A stretch of 20,412 nt of DNA. It comes from Candidatus Heimdallarchaeota archaeon. Lineage in GTDB: Archaea > Asgardarchaeota > Heimdallarchaeia > Heimdallarchaeales > Heimdallarchaeaceae. The stretch lies in contig JAGLOH010000004.1 in assembly GCA_023139025.1 (NCBI GenBank), positions 1 to 20,412 on the forward strand, read 5' to 3'. Positions 15,365 to 20,412 of the stretch are shown piece by piece; the stretch's first letter is position 1; every line of letters begins with the position of its first letter. Below the pieces are notes generated by a model. The model was not told the origin of the DNA and ran no database searches. It was given only the letters and a program-made list of their open reading frames with translations. Made by a program: the position numbers and the translations under genes.

Positions 15365-17179
15365 ATGAGTAAGAAAATAGTCAAACTAGATAAGCTTACT
15401 ATAAACAAGATAGCTGCTGGAGAGGTTATTGAACGTCCAGCGTCTGTTGTTAAAGAACTTGTAGAAAATTCAATTGACGCACAGAGTAGCAAAATCACAA
15501 TAAACATTCAAGAGGGAGGGAAAAAAAGTGTCGAAGTTGTAGATGATGGAATAGGGATGGAATCTACTGATGCAAGATTGTCAATTAATCGGCACACTAC
15601 CAGCAAAATAAATAATGCAGATGATTTATTTTCAATTCATAGTTTAGGATTTCGAGGAGAGGCTTTAGCAAGTATTGTTAGTGTTGCTCAGGTTGAGATA
15701 ATCACCAAAACAGAAGAGTCAGATTTAGGAATTCACTTAGTGATTGAGGGGGGAGAAATTGTTTCAGACAAACAAGCCTCCGCACCGAAAGGAACACGCA
15801 TTAGCGTAAAAAATCTCTTCTTCAATGTTCCCGTTAGAAGAAAATTTCTTAAAACAATATCTACTGAAATCAATCACATTACAGAATATGTAACTAAACT
15901 AGCACTTGCAAATCCTAGCATTTCTTTCATCCTTACTCATAATGGAAAGGATATACTTACAGCTCCCAAAGGTGATTTGATTGTACAAATTACCGCAATC
16001 TTTGGTGAAAATATAGCTAGAGCTTGTTTACCCATCAATAAGAAAGAAAATGAATACAGTGTTACAGGTTTTATTACTAAACCAGAATTTTCCCGAAAAT
16101 CCAAAGACTATCTGTATATCTTTGTTAATGGAAGGTCTGTAACCAACAAAGTCATATCTGAAGCAGTTTCGCGAGGATATGGTACCGCAGTTCCCCATAA
16201 TAGATATCCCATAATTTTTCTCTATTTCGACTTACCGCCAGATGAAGTTGATGTCAATGTACATCCAACAAAGAAAGAAATCAGATTTAGCAATGAAGCT
16301 AAAGTATTTGCACTAATTGAATCTGCTACAAGAGAATCATTAGAAAAAAGTGGGTTAAAATTATTCGAAACAGTTATTGAAACAAGACACAAACCAACAA
16401 CCCTAACTTCGGTTGAAACCAAAAGTCATGAATCTTCAAAGAGGAAATTACTTTTTTCTGTAGGTCCGAGAGAAAGACCAGATTATAAGATTGTAAGAAG
16501 TAAGGAACAGAGAATTGATAAATTTCTTCCTTCAATGGATAAAAACATAGAATTACATGAAAAAGGTTTTGAACGAAAGAAGAGTATTAGAGTTCTTGGG
16601 ATTATCAAGGACACTTACATTGTTGCTGAAACCCAAGAAGGATTATTCTTATGTGATCAACATGCAGCTCATGAAAAAATAAATTATGAGAAATATATTA
16701 GGCAAATAAAAAAGAAAATTGTCTCAATTCAGCAGTTACTTGCTCCTGTTTCAGTTACACTAAAACCATCTGAATTTGAAATAATAGAAAGTATAAAGGA
16801 AAATCTCAAAACATTTGGTTTTGAAATTGAAGTTTTTGGTAAGAATGAGATATTAATTCGGTCAATTCCTTCTATTATGGGTGTAACTATAGAATTCGAT
16901 ACAGCAAAGGACATGATTGATATTTTTAAAACAAATGTTTCAGAGATAAAAGAAAAATTGGATTTAGAAGATTTAGGGTTTGTAAAAGACATAATATCCA
17001 TCTTTGCATGTAGAAGATCAATTAAAGCAGGGGATAAAATCACATTAGATAGAGCGGAATTGCTTTTGAAAGATTTACTGGACTTAGAAGAACCTTTCAC
17101 CTGCCCCCATGGAAGACCAACTATCATTATACTAAATGAAAAATACATAGAAGAGCTTTTTAAGAGAGATTATAGATAA
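15365..17179 (+). CDS. mutL: DNA mismatch repair endonuclease MutL
   Basis: 604 residues. N-terminal GHKL ATPase: ELVENSIDA (31-39) with the magnesium-binding asparagine, DDGIGM (60-65), GFRGEAL (95-101), and the DVNVHPTKKEIRF stretch near residue 300. A variable linker (about 340-415) joins the C-terminal dimerisation/endonuclease domain, which has the metal motif DQHAAHEKINYE (431-442, i.e. DQHA-x2-E-x4-E), ACRRSIKAG (from 548) and CPHGRP (580-585). With these motifs it should nick DNA itself, so no MutH is needed, as in most bacteria and eukaryotes. A beta-clamp-type QxL motif is not obvious. GTGA (15357-15360) four bases ahead supports the ATG. It follows mutS by 49 bases, in the same unit. 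Confidence 0.97.
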   Translation: MSKKIVKLDKLTINKIAAGEVIERPASVVKELVENSIDAQSSKITINIQEGGKKSVEVVDDGIGMESTDARLSINRHTTSKINNADDLFSIHSLGFRGEALASIVSVAQVEIITKTEESDLGIHLVIEGGEIVSDKQASAPKGTRISVKNLFFNVPVRRKFLKTISTEINHITEYVTKLALANPSISFILTHNGKDILTAPKGDLIVQITAIFGENIARACLPINKKENEYSVTGFITKPEFSRKSKDYLYIFVNGRSVTNKVISEAVSRGYGTAVPHNRYPIIFLYFDLPPDEVDVNVHPTKKEIRFSNEAKVFALIESATRESLEKSGLKLFETVIETRHKPTTLTSVETKSHESSKRKLLFSVGPRERPDYKIVRSKEQRIDKFLPSMDKNIELHEKGFERKKSIRVLGIIKDTYIVAETQEGLFLCDQHAAHEKINYEKYIRQIKKKIVSIQQLLAPVSVTLKPSEFEIIESIKENLKTFGFEIEVFGKNEILIRSIPSIMGVTIEFDTAKDMIDIFKTNVSEIKEKLDLEDLGFVKDIISIFACRRSIKAGDKITLDRAELLLKDLLDLEEPFTCPHGRPTIIILNEKYIEELFKRDYR

Positions 17180-17192
17180 GACAGGTGAAAAA

Positions 17193-17480
17193 ATGCCAAA
17201 CAAGAAAGTGACAAAAGCTAAGAATCTGATAAATAAAATTGATAGGGCCGCAGGTATTCAACTTACAATGATTTTACTGATTGTTGTAGCTTATGGAATG
17301 TTCTTGTCTGTACAAAAATTTCTCTTTGATTTTGAAAGTTTTAGAACAAAGATAGTTATAATTAATGTCTTACTGGCGGTGGGTATTCTTATTGAAATAG
17401 TGTATTTTATTTGGCACACATACAAAACAGACAATAAGAAGAATGAGGAGAAAAAAACTGATTCAAAGGAAAAAACATAG
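17193..17480 (+). CDS. Small membrane protein with two spans, unknown
   Basis: 95 residues, not recognised. Basic N terminus (1-20), hydrophobic span about 22-42, a short loop rich in Phe and acidic residues, second span about 53-74, then a Lys/Glu-rich tail. Both ends are probably cytosolic (positive-inside). No catalytic motif or cysteine. The start is clear: AGGTGA at 17182-17187 lies five bases ahead, 13 bases after the mutL stop, so it is translated from the deoC-mutS-mutL transcript. A link to DNA repair cannot be inferred from position alone. The tail ends 21 bases before the convergent Trm112-like gene. Confidence 0.75.
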   Translation: MPNKKVTKAKNLINKIDRAAGIQLTMILLIVVAYGMFLSVQKFLFDFESFRTKIVIINVLLAVGILIEIVYFIWHTYKTDNKKNEEKKTDSKEKT

Positions 17481-17501
17481 AAGAGTGGATGATTTCAAAA
17501 A

Positions 17502-17894
17502 TTATTTTCTTTTTCTCCCGTAAATTTCCTTGAGTTGTTGTTCAGTAAGCATAACGGGAATGCTTTCTTTTATATCAAATTGATGATTTTCGTCATGAGA
17601 ACAATATAGCTTCCCAATTTGAATTTCAATTTTGAAACATTCTTGACAATCCTTTAGCGATACATGTTTTTTGATTTCATCGATTTCCTTTATTCTTTCT
17701 TCCCCATTATCACTTATTTCTACAAGTTGGATTTGAAGAAAATTGCAATAATAGTTACAAACAACTTCAGTTTGTTCATTTTGCAAAGGGATTGAAATTT
17801 TCTCTAATGTCTTTACTTCCTCTGTAATTTCCAATTTTAAAGGCCATGATTTATCAATTGGACATGCTAATAGGTCCATTAATCTATGTTTCAT
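17502..17894 (-). CDS. Trm112-like zinc protein, methyltransferase partner
   Basis: 130 residues from ATG 17894. The N terminus KHRLMDLLACPIDKSWPL and the C-terminal GKLYCSHDENHQFDIKESIPVML have the split zinc-knuckle form of Trm112. In eukaryotes and haloarchaea Trm112 binds, stabilises and activates several SAM-dependent methyltransferases acting on tRNA, rRNA and release factor. Cysteines: C11, C46, C50, C83, C86, C98; H104 may replace a second C-terminal cysteine. The central part (about 25-85), with C-x3-C and C-x2-C pairs, is longer than in minimal archaeal versions and is comparable to the inserted domain of eukaryotic ones. An in-frame GTG three codons upstream is part of the likely GTGA ribosome binding site, so ATG 17894 is taken. 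It follows the nucleotidyltransferase gene on the same strand, 68 bases on. Partner methyltransferases are not in the window. Confidence 0.8.
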   Translation of the reverse strand: MKHRLMDLLACPIDKSWPLKLEITEEVKTLEKISIPLQNEQTEVVCNYYCNFLQIQLVEISDNGEERIKEIDEIKKHVSLKDCQECFKIEIQIGKLYCSHDENHQFDIKESIPVMLTEQQLKEIYGRKRK

Positions 17895-17962
17895 TATAGT
17901 CACTTTTTAACAAATCAATAATAATGTTTCCTTTAAGATTTCAAATTAAAATGTAAATATTA

Positions 17963-18694
17963 CTATTTCCGCATTATTCCAGTAATAAATTTGCTATCTA
18001 GTTTTTCATAACGTTCTATCGAACCAATATCTTCCCAATACATATCATCTGGAATATAAGCGTACATCTGCTCATTTTCTACAAACTTGGGAAATATGTC
18101 TTTTGATAAATCAATGCTTGTACTGGAATCAAACTCATTGAGATAATTGAATACAATAGGATCCAAAATACTAATTCCAGTGTTAACCAGTAAAGGTATT
18201 TTGGGTTTTTCTACAAATTTTTTGACTTTATTAGACGTATCAACTTCAGCAGTTCCAACTCGTATTTTCCAACCCTTAGATGCTAAGATGGTTGCCCATT
18301 TTCCATGATTGATGTGATAATTTACCATCTCAGAGAAATTTACGTTGGTTATAATATCAGAATAATAAATTATCATTTTTCTCTCCCCAATATATTCCTG
18401 AGCATTGAGTAAAGCAGTACCTGTCCCTACAGGTCCTGGTTTATCAGGAACATAAATCAAATTCATCCCCAGTTTCTCACCATCTCCAAAGTATCCCTGT
18501 ATCTGCTCTTTTTTGTAATTCACCAACAAAATTATATCGTTAATGCCGTGTTTCTTGAAATGTTTAAGCACATACTCTAGAATAGGAACTTGATCTTCCC
18601 CAATAGGCATCATAACCTTCTGCATATAGTAAGTTAAAGGTCTCATTCGAGTACCTTCTCCTCCACAGAATAGTATACCAACAGTATCCGTCAT
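17963..18694 (-). CDS. Sugar-1-phosphate nucleotidyltransferase (NDP-sugar pyrophosphorylase)
   Basis: 243 residues, single GT-A-like nucleotidyltransferase domain that joins a sugar 1-phosphate to an NTP. Visible: the signature GGEGTRMRPLT (11-21), K26 of the K-x-M-x-P-I motif, PVGTGTAL (88-95), the metal aspartate in YYSDI (D113), EKP (162-164), NTGI (171-174) and WEDIG (220-224). It lacks the C-terminal left-handed beta-helix found in longer archaeal bifunctional enzymes, so it probably has no acetyltransferase activity. The base and sugar (glucose, mannose or other) cannot be told; enzymes of this size include RfbA/RfbF and GDP-mannose pyrophosphorylase-like proteins. ATG at 18694; a weak GAG lies ahead. 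It would supply activated sugar to the surface-glycan pathway encoded elsewhere in the window. Confidence 0.9.
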   Translation of the reverse strand: MTDTVGILFCGGEGTRMRPLTYYMQKVMMPIGEDQVPILEYVLKHFKKHGINDIILLVNYKKEQIQGYFGDGEKLGMNLIYVPDKPGPVGTGTALLNAQEYIGERKMIIYYSDIITNVNFSEMVNYHINHGKWATILASKGWKIRVGTAEVDTSNKVKKFVEKPKIPLLVNTGISILDPIVFNYLNEFDSSTSIDLSKDIFPKFVENEQMYAYIPDDMYWEDIGSIERYEKLDSKFITGIMRK

Positions 18695-18745
18695 CTCTAT
18701 GAACGAGTAAATAAGTTATTGATATTTGTTGTGCACTGCTCATAA

Positions 18746-18781
18746 ATTTGTCTTCGAAGCTGAGATTTGTCTTTTCAGCTT
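18746..18781. repeat. Short direct and inverted repeats in a divergent promoter region
   Basis: ATTTGTCTT occurs at 18746-18754 and 18765-18773, 19 bases apart, each followed by an AGCT-containing stretch; AAGCTGA (18757-18763) and TCAGCTT (18775-18781) form a perfect 7-base inverted pair with an 11-base spacer. This lies between the diverging nucleotidyltransferase gene and the gene at 18821, just ahead of the latter's TATA-like stretch; an operator is possible. Confidence 0.35.
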
Positions 18782-18788
18782 AAGAAAT

Positions 18789-18805
18789 TCTTATTAACAT
18801 ATAAA
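18789..18805 (+). promoter_or_regulatory. TATA-like region, possibly giving a leaderless transcript
   Basis: TCTTATTAACATATAAA is centred 24 bases before the ATG at 18821, so transcription would start at or next to the start codon. No ribosome binding site is present, in keeping with a leaderless mRNA. Confidence 0.45.
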
Positions 18806-18820
18806 ACAAGTACATAAAAC

Positions 18821-19474
18821 ATGGATGCAACCAAAACATCTACACTGGATGAAATTGTACTTAAGTTACGGGAACACATCGAGATGTCCTATTGGGATGG
18901 CAGGGGAAATAGACAAACATTTAGAGAAGATGTCAAAAAACTCGTAGCTGATGGAAAGCTAACAAAAGATGAATATAATTATTTGCTAAAAAATGAGAGA
19001 CGGGTTTTAGTCAAAACACAACTCATACATTTAATTCCTGAATTACAATCACAAGATGTTTTTGAAAATACGCTAAAACACCTTTCTAATGTCGTTTTTG
19101 GGAAAAAATATAAGGAAGCTGAAACAAAAAAAGGAGATTTAGAGAATCAGATCATTCGTCAGATTGCTCAACATCTAAATTCAACTTTACATCCTCAGAT
19201 ATCTACAGTAAATGACGGATTTGGGTTAATTAGGCATCTCATAAGCGAGAGTATAGATATTTCTCAAGAACTTCTCAAGATTTCTAATCAATTAATAGAA
19301 ATTAGAGATGCTCTACTGGAAAAAGGTCATAACCCAATGCTACTTCGTGAAATCGAACAATTGTCTACAAAATTAATTTTCGCCTCTAAAAGCAATAATC
19401 CTGAAGATATTCCAAGCAAGGAAGAAATATTAAATATGTTAAATGAAATACAAATTAGTTCAGGAATTGAGTAA
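18821..19474 (+). CDS. Unknown helical protein, 217 residues, no cysteine
   Basis: I do not recognise this protein. It is soluble, strongly alpha-helical and has no cysteine. The N-terminal part (about 1-75) includes a conserved-looking SYWDGRGNRQTFREDVKKL (23-41) followed by KLTKDEYNYLLKNERR. The middle (about 100-185) is made of amphipathic helices with regular hydrophobic spacing that could form a coiled coil or bundle, and the C terminus is acidic. No nucleotide-binding, metal or membrane motif was found. It is monocistronic by appearance: a TATA-like stretch close to the ATG with no ribosome binding site upstream, and a T7 run (19488-19494) after the stop. It precedes metK by 115 bases, but metK has its own promoter-like region. 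Confidence 0.7.
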   Translation: MDATKTSTLDEIVLKLREHIEMSYWDGRGNRQTFREDVKKLVADGKLTKDEYNYLLKNERRVLVKTQLIHLIPELQSQDVFENTLKHLSNVVFGKKYKEAETKKGDLENQIIRQIAQHLNSTLHPQISTVNDGFGLIRHLISESIDISQELLKISNQLIEIRDALLEKGHNPMLLREIEQLSTKLIFASKSNNPEDIPSKEEILNMLNEIQISSGIE

Positions 19475-19487
19475 AAGTATTGCTTGA

Positions 19488-19494
19488 TTTTTTT
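19488..19494 (+). terminator. T7 run after the unknown gene
   Basis: A run of seven T starts 14 bases past the stop at 19474 and lies ahead of the metK promoter region; a likely archaeal U-tract terminator. Confidence 0.35.
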
Positions 19495-19515
19495 ATGATT
19501 TTGTTCAGAACAACA

Positions 19516-19553
19516 TTACTTTCATATAGCAAGCATTTAAAAAGTGAAAGTAA
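19516..19553. promoter_or_regulatory. Perfect 9-base inverted repeat around the metK TATA-like box
   Basis: TTACTTTCA (19516-19524) and TGAAAGTAA (19545-19553) are perfect complements, 20 bases apart and centred near 19535. The TATA-like ATTTAAAAA (19535-19543) lies in the spacer; transcription would begin near 19562. A further TTTCA (19555-19559) repeats the half-site core. Archaeal repressors often bind such sites to block TBP, so an operator for metK is proposed. Confidence 0.45.
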
Positions 19554-19589
19554 GTTTCATTTTATAAGTTATTTTGGAGAGATGAAAAA

Positions 19590-20412
19590 TTGGATTCCTA
19601 TAAGATTATTGCCTCAGAATCAGTAACAGAAGGTCACCCCGATAAAATATGTGATCAAATTTCAGACACCATCTTAGACGCTATTTTGACTGAAGATCCA
19701 GATGCTCATGTTGCATGTGATTGTTTTGTAACAACTGGATTAGTTCTAATTGGTGGGGAGATAACCACCACTAAACCCGTAATCATGAACTATGAAGAGA
19801 TTGTCAGAAATACAATCAAGGAAATAGGTTATGATGATTCTAGCATTGGTTTTGATTATAGGGGGTGTGCAATTATTAACACTATACACTCACAATCACC
19901 CGACATAGCTAAAGGAGTAAGAACAAATGAAAAAGAAGAACAGGGAGCAGGAGATCAGGGAATCATGTATGGATATGCTACAAATGAAACGCCTGAATAC
20001 ATGCCCTTACCCATAGTTCTAGCACACAAGCTAACACAAAGATTAACTGAGGTTAGGAAGAAAGGGATATTAACTTTTTTAAGACCTGATGGAAAATCTT
20101 TGGTTGCGGTAGAGTATAGGAATGATATTCCTTTTAGAATAGAAGCTATTGTTATTGCAGCACAACATATTGAAGAAATCACTATTGAAGAAATCAAAGA
20201 CGGTATTCAAAAAGAAGTGATAGAAAAAGTTGTATCAAAAGAATTAGTAGATGATAGAACTAAGATTTTCATCAACAGAACTGGTCGTTTTGTAACTGGT
20301 GGACCTCGTGGTGATGCAGGTTTAACTGGTAGAAAAATTATTGTAGACACATATGGAGGGGTAGATTCCCATGGGGGAGGAGCATTTTCAGGAAAAGATC
20401 CTTCCAAAGTAG
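19590..20412 (+). CDS. metK: S-adenosylmethionine synthetase, bacterial/eukaryotic type, 3'-truncated
   Basis: Makes SAM from methionine and ATP with release of phosphate and pyrophosphate. The first 274 codons are present without interruption; about 110-120 C-terminal residues lie past the window end (family about 385-400). Visible: SESVTEGHPDKICDQISD with H16 and D18, GDQGIMYGYA (ATP-binding hexapeptide GAGDQG near residue 118), RPDGKS, and GGPRGDAGLTGRK with the later GGGAFSGKDPSKV. These are hallmarks of the bacterial/eukaryotic family; the classical archaeal enzyme (about 400 residues) is very different in sequence. The start is TTG 19590: GGAG (19576-19579) is well placed and the frame aligns with the family from the next codon (Asp-Ser-Tyr). 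The ATG at 19582 is in another frame and soon stops. The promoter region has a perfect inverted repeat. Confidence 0.95.
   Translation, partial: MDSYKIIASESVTEGHPDKICDQISDTILDAILTEDPDAHVACDCFVTTGLVLIGGEITTTKPVIMNYEEIVRNTIKEIGYDDSSIGFDYRGCAIINTIHSQSPDIAKGVRTNEKEEQGAGDQGIMYGYATNETPEYMPLPIVLAHKLTQRLTEVRKKGILTFLRPDGKSLVAVEYRNDIPFRIEAIVIAAQHIEEITIEEIKDGIQKEVIEKVVSKELVDDRTKIFINRTGRFVTGGPRGDAGLTGRKIIVDTYGGVDSHGGGAFSGKDPSKV

Noticed and set aside
16729..17148. 139-codon open frame on the minus strand inside mutL
   Set aside because: It lies wholly antisense to the conserved MutL C-terminal domain, is Ser/Ile/Lys-rich without family features and has no promoter or ribosome binding site.
17940..17962. 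Near-palindrome GTAA-ATA-TTAC between the nucleotidyltransferase and Trm112 genes
   Set aside because: Only four-base arms in very AT-rich DNA; expected by chance.
19582..19626. ATG at 19582 as the start of metK
   Set aside because: It is out of frame with MetK and stops after 14 codons; TTG 19590 fits the family N terminus and the ribosome binding site.
19955..20407. Two minus-strand frames inside metK
   Set aside because: They are antisense to strongly conserved MetK motifs, which read through without interruption on the plus strand.
1..20412. tRNA, rRNA, CRISPR arrays, insertion sequences or att sites
   Set aside because: No GC-rich cloverleaf-like stretch, no regularly spaced repeats and no transposase or integrase motif was found on either strand.

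Overview
The window looks like a piece of an AT-rich archaeal chromosome, most probably from an Asgard archaeon. Evidence for archaea: TATA-like boxes about 25 bases ahead of transcription starts, short leaders with GTGA/GGTGA ribosome binding sites, an archaeosortase-family membrane peptidase, a Trm112-type zinc protein and DeoC of the archaeal length class. Evidence for Asgard: a 697-residue protein whose ectodomain, single membrane span and cytosolic coiled coil follow eukaryotic ribophorin I, a subunit of oligosaccharyltransferase (OST). Homologues of this protein have been reported from Asgard genomes. Bacterial-type MutS, MutL and MetK show a mixed gene heritage. The exact lineage cannot be fixed by eye.

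Layout. (1) 1-5953, plus strand: a tight glycan operon of six genes. It encodes a PLP-dependent decarboxylase cut by the window start, a YkgJ-like cysteine-cluster protein, a membrane GT2 glycosyltransferase, a GT4 glycosyltransferase, an ArnD-like deacetylase/deformylase and a second GT4. (2) 5948-9408, minus strand: an archaeosortase that overlaps the last GT4 gene tail to tail, a ribbon-helix-helix regulator, a WbpD/WlbB-like sugar N-acetyltransferase, an E1-like (ThiF/MoeB) adenylyltransferase and an unknown helical protein. (3) 9504-11597, minus: the ribophorin I-like gene. (4) 11818-17480, plus: deoC, mutS, mutL and a small two-span membrane protein, apparently one transcription unit starting at a good TATA box. 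(5) 17502-18694, minus: Trm112-like protein and a sugar-1-phosphate nucleotidyltransferase. (6) 18821 to the end, plus: an unknown cysteine-free helical protein, then metK, cut by the window end.

How the parts fit. Most of the window is about the cell surface. The nucleotidyltransferase makes activated sugars, the N-acetyltransferase modifies amino sugars, and the glycosyltransferases and ArnD-like enzyme build and trim a (probably polyprenyl-linked) glycan. The ribophorin-like protein would belong to the complex that moves such glycans to asparagines, and it carries 16 N-X-S/T sequons of its own. The archaeosortase would process surface proteins. Decarboxylase, polysaccharide deacetylase, glycosyltransferases and an exosortase-fold enzyme side by side recall bacterial exosortase/exopolysaccharide loci. 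The deoC-mutS-mutL unit (mismatch repair plus deoxyribose-phosphate salvage) and metK/Trm112 (methyl donor and methyltransferase cofactor) are housekeeping blocks.

No rRNA, tRNA, CRISPR array, insertion sequence or transposase was seen. No gene-free stretch exceeds 300 bases; the longest are 11598-11817, 7355-7558 and 6968-7144, which hold the promoter-like elements listed.
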